From Prinia subflava (taxonomy: Eukaryota; Chordata; Aves; Passeriformes; Cisticolidae), in the NCBI RefSeq assembly GCF_021018805.1, contig NC_086247.1:146531285-146595284 (forward strand): 64,000 bases of DNA, in the 5' to 3' direction. Below are positions 49,601 through 62,350 of the stretch, piece after piece. The translations under genes and the position numbers were made by a program. The number at the start of each line of letters is the position of its first letter. Within the stretch, counting starts at the first letter, position 1. The notes below the pieces were generated by a model. It had not been told where the DNA came from, made no database searches, and was given only the letters and a program-made list of their open reading frames with translations.

Positions 49601-50390
49601 AAGCTCTAAATGCACAGACACTTCCACTGGCACCAACACTACCCAAAAATTTATTTAACAAACATCCCTATCTTTATGAATCATTGCAGAGGGTTTCTGA
49701 AGGTCATCCCCAGCAAAATGATGCTATGTTAGACCAGAAAAGCCTTCTTAGTCCTTCCCCTGTATTTTCTTCCTGCCCACACAGCATTTTCCTTTACTGG
49801 GGGTGTCTTTACCTCAGCATAAGGTAGAGGCTGTGGGGTTCTTTGTAAAGGGGCTTGGAAGTTCACTGAACCTTAGACAGCACAAACCAGGGTGCTGTGC
49901 ACCAGCTATCTTGCTGTGTGTTTCAGCAAGTATTTCAAAAACATTTCAAAAGCCAAAACACTCATAAAAATACTGAAGAAAGAAGCTGCCATGTGCTTGG
50001 AGATGAGGTTTGAATTGAGAGTGGAGAAAGTTTTCTTTGACCTGTTAAGACCAGTAAACTCATTCATCTCAGTATTTTTAACACACATTAAAAAAACATT
50101 GTAATTAATGAGCTAATATTTCTAATTAACAAGGTGGGCAAATATTCTGATAGAGTAACCCAGTTTTCTTTATGCTTTCACCAGATTTACACTAACAAAG
50201 GCACCTGTGAGCATTTTCTACCTTGCATTCGTTTAACATAAGGCAGGAACTGGGATGGCATTGGAGCCCAGGGAAGGGAACTTCTTGGATGACAAACAGA
50301 AAGATGAATTTTCTTTCCTGCTGACAGCCCAGCCTTGCCAAGAGAAAGGCTCCTGCTGCCTCACAGTTTGGATGGTCACCTGCAAGCTGT

Positions 50391-50690
50391 CAATTGCTCT
50401 CTGCAAAGGTTGTAGTGATGTGGGAGCTGCCTCTCCTCCCGAGTAACAAGTGACAGGACAAGAGGAAATGACTTTGAGTTGTTCCAGATTTAGATTGCAC
50501 ATGAGGAAAATTTCTTCACTGGTGAAACACTGGAACTGGCTGCCCAGGGAAGAGGTGGAATCACCATCCCTGGAAGTGCTCAAAGCCCATGTCAAGTGGA
50601 GCTTAGGGACATGGTTTAGTGGTGGACTTGGCCGTGCTGGGTTGATGGTTGGACTCAGGGGTTCTTTCCAACCTTAATGATTCCATGAAT
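50391..50690 (+). mobile_element. CR1 LINE 3' end, about 300 bp
   Basis: It follows the sense CR1 order: ggttgtagtgatgtggg, gtaacaagtgacaggacaag, ggaaaatttcttcactgg, ctgcccagggaagaggtgg, gtttagtggtggacttgg, and ends ttccaaccttaatgattcc. The gtggacttgg segment marks a subfamily different from the copy at 42834. Antisense to DPP6. Confidence 0.95.
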
Positions 50691-52008
50691 CTTTTGGCTC
50701 ATGGAGAACAGCCCAGGGAAACCTGCACTCCAGTCAACCATGCTGTAGCTTCTAGGAGGGCAATTTTAGTCTAAAGAGCTGTCAAAGCAGCACCTTACCA
50801 CAAACCTTTTTCATAATGAAAAATATTAGCACTTACAAAGTTCTTAGTAAAAAAAGCAACCTATAAATAATTCATGTACTCCACATATATCTGCATCGTT
50901 TGAAATGCATCAGTGCTTTTATCAATACAGTGCAATGGATTTACACTGCAGAGAAGAGGCTTGAGGGCAATTGGGCTATCAAAGTATTGTTGATCTGAGC
51001 ATTATTACTAAAGGTAAACTGAAATAAATTACCTCAGTCACTACATGATGCTTTTTTCAGCATGGTAAATAAAACTTATTAGTTCTAGGTCATTAAATTC
51101 AATATTAGACTTTAAAAGAGCCCAGAAATTCTATGATGTTATTAGTGAAACATGCAACAAAACACATGTGCTTCAGTATTAAAGATAAAAGGATTACTCC
51201 ATTATATTTAGATATTAGTTATTAGTGTATTTTTCAAAGGGGCTTTTGAAATAAAGGCCCAGCTGCTGTTCTTAGAGGCAAGTTGGGCACACCATGGTCC
51301 TGGCTCTCACTGAGTGGCAGGTTTCCAAATAACTGAGACATTTCTGAAAATGTCATTTGAAGCCTCCTGCTAATTTACTCATTATTCCTCTTCTCAAAAG
51401 AATAAATATTATTTTTCCAATATTTCAGGGGAAGTGAGTGGGCAGGGACCTTAGAGTGAAGGCCTTGATTTTCACATTTTTTAAGTTCCTGTGACCATAA
51501 ATATGTCCTTTGCTGTCCTGTACCTCAGTGCTCCTCACTGCTTGAATATATTGTGCTCTTCATTTTAACCTTTGTTTTTCCCTCTTGGCTTCAACCCCTC
51601 TGCAAGGATTGCCTCCCCAGGTCTGGCCAGTGTCTAGCCCAAGGAAAATGCTCTCCTAATTAAAACCCCCAGTCTCTTACCTACAGCCCCAAATCCTGAC
51701 AAGAGCCACTGCTAAGTACCCTGTCTTGCAAGATGCCCACAGCAAGGTGGGAAAAACATCCTCTAAAAAGTAAGGACTGACTCTTGCACCCAATCCATTG
51801 CAATAACCTCTGTCAGGATATTAGAGGCTGCTCTGATGTTTTTCTAACTAAAACAGCATCCAAGTACTTCAAAGTGGGCAAATTCTATTTGCCATTTAAG
51901 TACAAAGACAGAAGATTAGCATAAGTATCCACAAGTGGCATATACAGTTCAGTCTCCACTGCTTCTTTTACATAGTGCTCCCTCCCCATGAGGAAGGAGT
52001 GCTCCCAG

Positions 52009-52456
52009 TGACGCCTTGGGAAGGCTGACCTGGAACAGAGACTGGACAGAGCTAGAGAATAAAGTAGAGATTTATTGAAAAGCCTTCAGGGTAACCTTGA
52101 GCAGGACAAGAGCCTGACCAGGGCTACACCCAGGGTGGAGCCAAAATGGTCACAAAATGGCTGACTGGTCACAAGGTCTCACACTTTTATAACTTTTGGT
52201 CCATTTGCATATTGGGGTTTAATTGTCCAACCACAGCCTCAAGCTGTGAACTCTCATCCTTCTTGTTCCTCCCTTCAGCCCACCCTTGTTTGTGCGTTTG
52301 GACCCTAAAGTTGTCCTTGGTCTTCAGCAGGGAATGGATTTGTTTGGTCTACCTACTCTGTGAAGGGAGCTGACAAACATTTAATAAGAGGCTCAGAACT
52401 GCACCCCTAGGCAGCACAGAATCTGAAAATCCTGAAAGCTAAAACTTAAGGCATCA
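52009..52456 (-). mobile_element. Solo LTR of an endogenous retrovirus, 448 bp, sense to DPP6
   Basis: Its ends are imperfect inverted repeats: TGACGCCTT on the left and AAGGCATCA on the right. The 4-bp sequence CCAG lies immediately outside each end, a duplication length fitting gammaretrovirus-like (ERV1) elements. Read on the minus strand it has a TATAAAAG box (complement at 52184-52191), then an AATAAA signal (complement at 52071-52076), giving the U3-R-U5 order. No viral genes remain. Unlike the other LTRs here it is in the DPP6 transcription direction. Confidence 0.85.
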
Positions 52457-53337
52457 CCAGGATGCTGGGGGTCAAATTCACAGCTGGCAGGAATCACTGC
52501 AGCCTAAAAGTGCCAAAAAACCAGAATGCATGACTCAACTGGCTTCTCAGGCCAGGTCTAAATAACAACTGTGAATTATTGTTTGTAGTATAAATCAGAT
52601 GACCAAGCTGCTCTTCAGCACAAAATGCAACAGATTTCCTTATCCTGTTTTTTGTCGAACATTGCAAGACCATTGCACCATCCCATCGAGCTTTTCAGAA
52701 ACCTGAGCTAAACTGCTGTGTGAGAGAAATTACAGGAAAAGCCCAGTAATTGTGAAGCCTAATTACAAGGTAATGTGGTGCTCATGAGCAGAACTGCTGA
52801 ACAATTAGGGACTAGACTAACGAGTAGGCCACCTGTCAGCTGGGACAGGGCTGACGACAGGCTGGCACAGGACACTCCTGACAGGCTTTAAAGGGGGATA
52901 TGAAAACAAGGAAATGTTCAAATGCTACATTTAAGATGCACAGGATGAAAAGAGCCACTGATTGGAGCTCATATGCTTGTTAAATATACAGAAAATATAA
53001 CTGCAGTTGTACAGGAAAGGGAAATTCAGCTCAGAGTATGAGGAATGAAGCAATGAGGAGAAGAGCACAGGAGATGTGGGATGAATAGGGCTGAATGAGA
53101 CACAGCTCAGATTATTTCCATTTGGACTGCTGGATGGGGGTGCCAATTAACAGAACCCCAAACTTCCTGTACTTCACTGCTTGACATCTACTGTGGTATA
53201 ACATATATACTATGCTGTCCTGAAAAACAAAACCTTCTCAATGAAGTCAGCATTGACTCGCACTACAGGGAAAACCTAACCGATGGCAATCCCTGGAAGT
53301 GGACCTAGAAATAAACTCTGGAGCAGTCCATGCTAGT

Positions 53338-53640
53338 CACAGAATCATAGAATCGCAGAATGGCCTGGGTTAGAAGGGAGGTAAAGATCATCCATTTCCA
53401 ATCCCATGCCACGGGCAGGGACACCTTCACTATCCCAGGTTGCTCAGAGCCCCATCCATCCTGGCCTTGAAACTTCCAGGGATGGGCCAGCCACAGCTTG
53501 TCTGGGCAACCTGTGCCTCACCACTTTCCCAGTGAAGAATTTATTCCTAATATCCAGTCTAAACCTGCTCTCAGCCAGTTTGAAGCCATTCCCCCTTGGC
53601 CTGTCACTATGTGCCCTATGAAAACATCGCTCCTCTGGAT
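53338..53640 (-). mobile_element. CR1 LINE 3' end, about 300 bp
   Basis: It begins cacagaatcatagaatcgc, the reverse of the terminal repeats, and continues with gcctgggttagaagggag, gggcagggacaccttcac, ggttgctcagagccccatcc and agtgaagaatttattcctaa. It is 5'-truncated and sense to DPP6. Confidence 0.95.
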
Positions 53641-56420
53641 CGCCCTTAACAGAGCCAAAGACAACAGTGTCAGGGCAGTAGAAGACAGATGCTAATTAAA
53701 TAAAGTATTCTTTCCTCTCCCTGAACCAGTGGATAAAAATGCAAACTGAAATTTGAAATTACAGTGGCACCACAAAAATTGTAAAATGTACAAATTTATG
53801 ACTTTGCCACACCTCTCATTTCATGCAAGTAAATTTAATTGCAATTCCAATTAAAAATAATGCAAATATATCCACAAATGAGCGATGAGTTGTGATTGAA
53901 AGCTGAGACAAAGCCTGTAATCTTTACATTGAAAGTGTATTCATGTCAGCTTTTAGACTGGTTCTTTTCCTTTTTTCCTAGGTCCTTTCAAATCAATAGA
54001 ATGACACAAAGCTATTGATTTAGAAATATGTTCTTTTCCCACATGCCCACTGAGAATCAAGAAAATACTAAAACATGAACTCATCACATCAATTTCGTGG
54101 AACTTTCAGCATATTTTTAAATGTGACCCTGAATATAAATATTCTATTTATTGAAGCACTTGCTCTAAGACTCATTGTAGATAAGGGAAAGACTTTCCTC
54201 ATTCAGTGTTTGAATCAGCCCCTTGCTTACTGGGAAGAACACTGACTGAATTTTACTGACTGAATTATTTTGGGAGCAAATCCCTCAGATGATTCAAATT
54301 CTCCTAAACATGCAGCATGCTTCCTCTCTGGCCATCAACCTCCTCTCTTCTGCAGTAATGTGGAGGGAGAGGAAGGAAATAGAGCTTTGATGAGCCAGGA
54401 GGACAGAATTTTGCAGAGCTTTGAGTGACTGTCATATTTTGCTGTATGATTAACAGGAGAGGAAGGGGAAGAAGGACATACAACAGCTACGAATTTATTT
54501 TATATTTAAGTACTTCTGTTTTAACTACTGTGTGGATCCCCACAAAGCATCAGCTAGGTTTGTAAGCTGTCATCCAATTTTAATATGCTATTTTAAAATA
54601 TGCATTTTTTTCTTTTGCTAAGGCATTCCAACAATCTTGTTATACTAAGTTAATTAGTTTGGCTTTGGCATTTTTGGAGTCCTTCATGTACATACTGGAA
54701 AATAAGAGACCAATAACAACATGTGCTTAGGAATCTGGCTACTGGTCTTTCATCTTAATCACAATTTCACCACTTAGCCAGCTAAAGAAAGCTGTGAAAA
54801 ATCCAACTATAATACAGAAAAGCAATTAATGTTGTAAAATGGCTCTGGGTCTTTGGATGAATGACATTGTAGATAAGCATCTTGTCCTTAAATGCTAAGT
54901 CACCCTTGGGTATATCTGGTATCAGGGTATCTACTGGCTTCATAAAATTCCTTTAGAAGGATTAAAATCAGTGTCAGTGTTTGTCCATATCAAAACAATA
55001 GAGTAAGTAATTCTAAAATTTCTGTGTATGTTTTCACAACATGTCTGTGTTTTGTCTCTTACATAAACAGTATTTTAGTAATTTCAGAGGAAAGACAGCA
55101 CTAGAGGGTCATAACGAGAGGACAGAGATGGATTTTTAAAAACTCAAGAATCATAATCTTAATGAAAATTTTTATGACTTTAGTATTTGACTATAACTGA
55201 AAAGCAAGGAAATGCTGTTTTTTCGCAGCAGACTGCAGTTGTAAAAAACAAGCCTTATGTCCACATAAAGTGATACTCATGAGTGGGGGCATATTTTGCC
55301 AGCTCTATGGAATTACTTCATTCTCTGTTCCTGCAAAAGTTTAATTTATTCATTATCATTCCCTCCACTGTGCTCTATTTGCTATACTCTAGCAAATAAA
55401 GCAAATAGAAGTGAAAGTCTCAGTAAAACCCCTTTTCCTTAATAAGGACCATCAGGATATCTGCATTAAAAGGAAAAGGATGCTAGCCAAAAAATCCTGA
55501 ACTGCAATGCAGCTAATATTTCCATCATCATCCTTCCCAGAAAGTGGTTGTGGGGAGCACCATTCCCACGGAGAACACAGCCTGGAAAAGAGCTCCTGCA
55601 CTCTGGCAGGTGTGTTTGGGAAGGTGTTTATTGTCTGCAACAGCTTTCCCCTCCCCTTGAGTGGGTTGCAGCTGGGGGATGTATTAATTCAGCACTACCC
55701 TTTAACACTCTCTCTTTTCATTACAGGTATTAAAATTGCTCCCAACAGGCACAGCAGACAAGGGAAGCTAAACACGAGGAAGGACTTGATCCAGTTCCCC
55801 ATTAAATTCCAAAGAAAAGCTAATAACTTCCCTGATAATAGGAGCTGGACTAGAACTCACATGAGCAGCACACCACAAATCATTTTATTCTCTTGTTCTG
55901 ACTGCGGCAATTTCTGGTGAGAGCTGGAATCTACATCCCCCAAAGCAGCTCCACTCCAGCAAATCCAACATGCATTAATTCAAGTGTTGTTTGGTTTTCC
56001 CCTGACTGGAAAATGTAAGGCAGCAGAGGATAAAAACAGCACATGGCTTGTGTGCAAGCCCAGCCCAGCTGCTGCTGGGCCACTGTTTGCCTGTTGCTTT
56101 GCATTGCTTCATCTCTCTGCCAGGAAAAAAATGGATTTGATGAGGGAATATAAACCTCCAGTTTTGTTTATGGTAAAATAATCACTGATGGTGCTCCAAC
56201 CACTTCTCCCAACCATGTGTTATATCACTTACTAAGCCTTGGATGCCCTTGGAGAAAAAAGCTATCCAAGTTTTCCATGCCTATCTAGGAGCCCACTGGG
56301 CAGCCCTAGATAAAAAGTTAGGACAATGGTGTTTGCATGTTTAACAGGAGGAAGACTGGAATGGGGATTTGAAGTTGAAAACAGAAATTTGTGGGCATGA
56401 TTCTGGGCAAACAGCTCTCA

Positions 56421-56480
56421 CTGCTGGAGCTGGGAGTTGGACAAGATGATCTCCAACCAGTCCTTGATCCTGTGATTTCA
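56421..56480 (+). mobile_element. Short CR1 3' terminal remnant
   Basis: The words gagttggacaagatgatctc, aaccagtccttgatcc and tgtgattt match the last part of a CR1 3' end. It lies about 100 bp from the donor site of exon 56584-56682. Confidence 0.6.
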
Positions 56481-56583
56481 GGAGCAAAATAAAGAAATGG
56501 AGGAATTAAAAAGAGCATAAAAAAACCAGTGGCCAGGGGGCAATGAAGCAAAGCAGAGATACTACAAAGTGCTCAAAACTCAC

Positions 56584-56682
56584 CAGTTATCCATTTAGCC
56601 TCTGGGTCATGAATCTTGAAATCATCACTGAAGAGATCTTCCACTGTTATCTTCTTCTTCTGAGACAAGCTGTTATCTTCGA
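56584..56682 (-). CDS. DPP6: DPP6 exon: membrane-proximal stalk and start of the extracellular domain
   Basis: This 99-bp exon is read on the minus strand from 56682 down to 56584. It follows an acceptor ending ttttacag and ends at a gtgagt donor (complement at 56578-56583). It enters with two bases of a split codon, encodes 32 full codons and leaves one base (phase 1), which the next exon completes as Asp. The protein runs from [17 protein letters not shown] to HDPEAKWIT, matching from memory the stretch just outside the DPP6 membrane segment with a few conservative changes. The lysine triplet followed by TVEDLF is characteristic. It is probably the third coding exon, since the transmembrane exon should lie upstream; I found no such exon between 56683 and 64000. 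The exon number is inferred by analogy with mammalian DPP6. Confidence 0.97.
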
Positions 56683-59600
56683 CTGTAAAACATTCAAAAA
56701 TAAACTACCATTAATTCAACTTTGAAATGTATCTGAAAGCCCAGAAACTGTGAATGTGACATGTCATATCTCATTTGGAAATCCACATTAAGCTTTGTGT
56801 CACACACAAATCCCCTCCCATGGTGTTATAAAAGGACCACCTAATGGTTCACTAACAGAACCTTCCCTGATATATATGCCTGGTCTGAACAACTACAAAA
56901 AGACCAAGAAATGGTCCAAAACACACATTTTCAGACATAACATGATCAGAAAAGAATCTAAGTCATGCTAACACACCTATAGGTGTCATAGTGATATATA
57001 ATGCTTACTATTCAGCAGGTAAACCCTAAAATATGCCTGAAATTATGCTCTATATTTTTAAAAGTATTTTAAATGGCCATTTTTTTAAAGCTTATATTTT
57101 TTAATTTCCTTAAAAATTTAACTTAAAACCACAGTTGGTAAGGTGTTTAACCTTATAAGGGCTCATACAGATGACTTCAGAAATTCACAAAAGATATTCT
57201 GTGAGAATGAGACATTTGGTTGCAGAAATATTTTTGAAAAGTCTATTAGACATAACTCTTCATCCTTAGATGTTGCATAGCTGGCCCATACTAATTTTAA
57301 TTTTTAGTGAAAGGATATACAGTTTCATTTGTAAACATGGCACTATCAAAGCTGAAAATAATTTAGAGAAAAATCAACAACTTCGAAAACCCAACAATTT
57401 TGATTAAAATGTTCCCTCTTTCCTTTCCTTCCATCAACTGTAATTTTTTTTTGTTTTGACAAGCAGTCACCCTCAATGAATAATTTGTTGTCAACATTCA
57501 ATTTTTTTCTGAAATAATATTTTCATGGAAATATTTCAGTCAGCTTTAAATACATTTGCTCTTTTAAAGAAAAGAGGAGGCCACATTCTGAACATTTCCA
57601 CAGCAGGAATGTGTGTTTCAACAACTTTCCTCACGACAGTATCCTCACGCCTGAGGTTTATTGGCAGCCTTAGATATCTTTAATACTGTTTAGGGCTACA
57701 CTTACTCTGAATACTTATGATTAGAAGAGTGGAATCAGACCCTGGAGGCACTTATTTGTGGAAAATCAGTCTTCTTTGCTGTACTAAATTGAGGCCCTTG
57801 GGCTACCTGAGATGACAGAAATATACCTCTGAATAGTGTTTTGTTCCACTAAGAGGTGTTTCAGAACAAACTTCCACTTTTACCAAATAAAATTATATTC
57901 TTCAATGTTCATATTTTTCCCTAGTCTGGCTGAGATTTCATCCACACTGTGGCTTCCAAATACCAGAATCCATTAATACAAATCCTCAGCCAAATCCCTC
58001 TGTGTGACAGCGTTATGCCAAGTTTTTCTGCAAAATTTTATTTATTAAAATGGAAAACAGAGGTGACAAGGACCCCAGGAAATCATTCCAATTAATTTCA
58101 CCGTGGCAGGTCCCCAGAACTGGATACCCAGGCAGGTCAGGTTGGGCAGGAGCCCACACACTGCCCCAGGCTTGTGCCTTTTCCAGGAGATGCTTCCCAA
58201 ATGCCCTCTGGAGAAACACAGGCACCCTCTTCCCCCCAGAGGGCAAAAGGACAGGCACATGCAAACCTCTGTGCTCTGTGGAGATTTGGGAAGGAGAAGG
58301 GTGGGAAGCCCTTCCTATTCCTCTTTTTTGTGCTGGATGGGGACAGCCAGTTTGGGAGCTGCACCAAGCCTGCCCCTCCACAGCCCTCCAGCTCCTCAGC
58401 AGGAAGAGAGAGGGGCAGCACCTGGGCTTGGCACACTTAGGAGCCTCTCTAAGGGATGAGGTGAGATTCCCTTCCTGTCCCCTGCCTTGGGCTCTAAGAG
58501 CTGCAAAAGGTCCTCTGCTGGACCATGGACTACATTCATCTCAGCCACAGAGCTGGGGAGGAAACAAATAAACTAAATAATAAATCCATCAATGAATTTC
58601 AGTAACACAAAAAAAACCAACTTACTGACCCCTCCTCTAACAGACAGGTAGGTCAGAGGGCTTATTAAGAACATCTGCTCCATTCCTCTGGCCCTAATGG
58701 AGACATTTATGGAGGAAGAAATGCAATTGTGGGATCTCAGGCAACCCACTCTGCCCTGAGCAGCAGATTCTTGGTGTGCCTCAGGGTGTTTAAACCAGCT
58801 GGTGGACAGGTTGGGTTGTCCACACCCAACTGCAGGGACCTGGGGGCCTTTTTGGGCTTATGGAAGGACAGGATTAAGCAAGGGCTTTTTGGGTTTTTTT
58901 TTGCATTCCCATCCCCCAGGCCAGCAGATCCAGGTGGCAGCAGGGCTGCCATGCGAGTGGCACAGGGACTTGAGGTCTGAGTGCCACATCACAAACCTCA
59001 GCATCCCAACATCACAGCCTCGTGCTGGGAGAACCAAGCAGGAACTGTGTCTGTGTTGGGTTTGATCCAACCCTGAGGCATGGCAGGAGCCCTGTTTTTA
59101 GGTCCATCTGCCTGCTCTTCACCCTTGCAGTCAGTGCCCCCAAAAAAACCCAGGCTGGGCTGACATCACACTGCTCTCCATAGCACAGAACAAACAAAGA
59201 TCCTCCACAACTCCAGAAAACTCCAACAAAAAGGGGCAAGGAGCTGACCTCACCACCTGTTTTGCTTCTTCTCTTCCAAGTTTTTCTCAACTCCAGCCAT
59301 GCTCAGAGGCTGCTGGATAGGTCAGAAAGCTGCAGCCACCTTAGGGTGCCCACCCTTCTTTCCATCAGCCCTGGTGCTCAGCCGCAGGCTGGTGTCAGGT
59401 GCTTTCTCACACACCTCCTGGCCTGTTGTGCTTTGCATGTGAGGGACAGGGTCTCATCTCTCTGTGGCCAGCACACCAGGAGCTCCACTCCCACCTCAGC
59501 ATGCCTGCTTGGGCCCTGGGCAGACCTAACCCCTCTATTCCCCCAGATGAGCTCTCTGTACCCAAAAGGCAGTGGCCAGACAAGGCAAACAGGCAGCCTT

Positions 59601-59871
59601 TCCCCTTCTGTAATATTCCACCTGTTTGTAAAGGTGTAAAATACACATTTATATATAACTGTGGTTAACAAATTGCTCTCCTGCACAGCTGGTCAAAGGA
59701 TGGTGCCTTGCTCTGAGTATCACAAGAGCTACAAATCTTTCTAGGCAATGCTTTGACTGTCAGCCAGCATGCTGTGAATTAATGCTATGCAATGACTAGC
59801 TCAGTACCACTTCTGAGAAATGTTTCTTATGGATTTTGCAAAAATTTTAATATGGATTAGGGTGTACTTTC

Positions 59872-59888
59872 TTTTTTTTTTTTTTTTT
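59872..59888. repeat. Poly(T) run of 17 bases
   Basis: Seventeen consecutive T ending in cag; no downstream plus-strand exon was recognised, so it is not treated as a splice acceptor. Confidence 0.9.
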
Positions 59889-62104
59889 CAGATAAAAGGT
59901 CAAATTTGAAAGAAGCAAATGTGATGTACATCTCCAGAAAGCTTTAAATACCAGGAACAGATGTATGAGAAATCAGCCTCTTCCTAATGGAATTTGGGAA
60001 GGCCTTATTTTACTCAAAATTTTGTAGGACTGGGCCTTCTTTTCATCTTTACTCAGTGTGTCTGTGCCTGGGCAGGCTTTTAGAATGTTCTACATGTGTT
60101 TATATAAATACACAAACAATGGAATGGGACCTGCACAGGTGCCACATGCTGTGACAAGTGCAGAGCTGCCAATTAGGAAAGCCTCAGGACAACACTGCTA
60201 TAATTTGTATAAATAGCTTAACATTTTTCAAAGGTGGGTGAAATGGCAGGACTCACACACCGTGAAATTGGAGAAGCTCAGCAGAGGCAATGGTATGTGG
60301 GTGGTGTCCTACAGAGTCATTAAATACAAACTTCCACCAACTACTGCTTCTTTTGAGAAGGTTGTTCTGGAACATCCAAGGATATACAAATCATAGAAAT
60401 GTTGAGGTGATTTTAGGATTTTATAAAATAAGAAGTATTAACTAGTGATAGAGCACTGCCACTGTAATTACAGTGCCTGCTGAATGCCAAGTCCACTGCT
60501 CCCAGTTTTTGTGCTAATCTTGGAGTAGGGTGAGTGACCTGCCCCTGAGAAACCCAAACCAGAAGGGATTTCATTCCTTCTCAGTCCAGAGCTAAAACTT
60601 TTAAAGGTTTGGGCCAATTTGAAAAATAATCTGGAAGAGACATACAAATCCTCATTTTCCCCAATTGTTAAATACCTTAATCATTGTCTGCCCTGCCAAG
60701 CAAATCTTTCCCACTTTACCTGTTGTTCTTGACTTTGAAGGAGACCACCTGAGAGGATACCCAAGCTCTCCCAGCACTAGACCAAGTTATGGGTTCAGGT
60801 AAACACTTTTCTTTTTCTGAGCATGATTGTATGCCTGCATGCTGCACTCTACCCCATATATGTCCAAAATTACTGTCTGGAATCAGGCATTAAATGATAT
60901 TCAGCACTGGTTTTAAAGCATCTCTGTATTTCATGCCTTGGTACAACACTGCAAAACTGGTCTTCAAACCAGCACCAAAATACTGAGAGATAAAAGTCTT
61001 CCAGACAGAAGAGGACTGAGATAGACAGGGGAGAGTAAGGATTCAGAGGTAAAATGAAAAAGGTTATTTGTACTGGTGTGACAGCATCAGGCTGGGCTCC
61101 AACAATGTAATTAGAAGGAAGAATTAAAAACATTTGAATATCCTCAAGTACTTTGCCTAACCCATGCCAGACTGCATCACCCCCTTTGAGGCTTTTGCAC
61201 TGAAGAGGGCTTTGTTTGGTTGTTTTGTTTGTTTCCTGATGTTTCCATACTTGCCATACTTGGCAGCTCTCCCTGAACAACCAAAAAACTGCTCCACCTC
61301 CTTCCTTCACTGTGCTCCTTCCCCTTTCTCATCTCTTGTTCACATATCCATCACTTAATTTTCAGTTTGACTACCAAAAGGTAAACCTTTCTTCTTCCAG
61401 AGAACTATTTCATGGCAGAGAACTGCAGACTCTGCCTCTCCTTTTGGACAGGCTTCTCCACCTTCCCTACTCCTACCTTGCTGGGACATGCTCTGCCCAG
61501 CTGGGATTAGCAATGGGATATTTTCACATTTGTCAGACCAGTCTCAGAGTCCCACTCAGTCCATGAAATGAGTCCCCTGTTCCCTTCTGTCACAGCCCAA
61601 CCTTGTAGCAAGTTCCAGGGCCAGCGACTTAGAAGAAGACTGAACTCAGCAGCTGCCAAGCCACAGCAGCAACCTGAGCTCTGTAATTTACCTTGGCAAA
61701 GTCTCACCACGAAGCACTTTGGATCCATAATAAAAACAGGAGCAGTACTCAGCTCAGGGTTTTTGTATGTTCATGTGGGACACAATTCTGAAACATCAGC
61801 AGGGGAAAAAAAACAACCCAAGCCCAGCCTACCAGCAGATCAGGTAATTAGAAATCTCAGAAAACATGAATGGAAATTTTAGCACAGAAAATGACTTTGC
61901 ATATTCCTAAGTTTTAAGCATGGAGACCCTCTCAACACTGTTATCTGGAGGTGTTGCTGGGTTCATAACAAAAGCTGTCTGATTTATTTGTGTGCATTTG
62001 TGTGCACACACACCCCAAAGGGAGAGTGTTTTTGTGCATGCATATGAAAGATAGATATAAAAAACTACACTTCTGACTTTTATTTATAACTGAATGTGAG
62101 TATT

Positions 62105-62350
62105 TCAAGAAGGAGGACTCTGGGAGCTACAGGCCTGTCAGTGACATTTCAGTGCCTGGTAAAGTTATGGAGAAGTTTATTCTGGGGGGTATTGAAAAAC
62201 ACCTACATGAGAATTCAGTCATTGGTCACAGCCAGAAAAGCCTCCTGAGAGCAGAGTCCTGCTTATCAAACCTGATTTCATGTCATGACAGGGTAACCCA
62301 CATTGTCAATCAAGGGAAGCCAGTGGGTTTAATATTTTTGGATTTTGATG
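62105..62350 (+). pseudogene. CR1 LINE reverse-transcriptase fragment
   Basis: In one frame the plus strand reads SGSYRPVSDISVPGKVMEKF, and further on HSQKSLLRAESCLSNLIS and GLIFLDFDVSD. This is the order of the N-terminal reverse-transcriptase motifs of CR1 ORF2 (RPVSL, GK.ME, CL.NLI, DF.KAFD). The aspartate-containing LDF motif is present, but the expected KAFD is altered and the frame soon ends, so it is a dead fragment. It is the only coding-domain piece of a LINE in the window; all other CR1 copies are 3' ends. It is antisense to DPP6. Confidence 0.85.

Larger units (their letters stand above)
33334..56583 (-). other. DPP6: DPP6 intron between exons 56584-56682 and 33239-33333 (23.25 kb)
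   Basis: Complete intron with GT/AG ends. It contains CR1 pieces at 35.1, 36.8, 42.8, 43.5, 50.4, 53.3 and 56.4 kb, a solo LTR at 52.0 kb, an A25 run at 35931, and G runs at 38220 and 41172. The stretches 37-42 kb, 43.7-50.3 kb and 53.7-56.4 kb otherwise show no element I can name. The region 45.0-46.6 kb is AT-rich. Confidence 0.9.

Noticed and set aside
58050..58571. A 173-codon open frame in GC-richer DNA
   Set aside because: Open frames overlap on both strands here, as expected where stop codons are rare. The product is unlike any family I know, and the segment is intronic.
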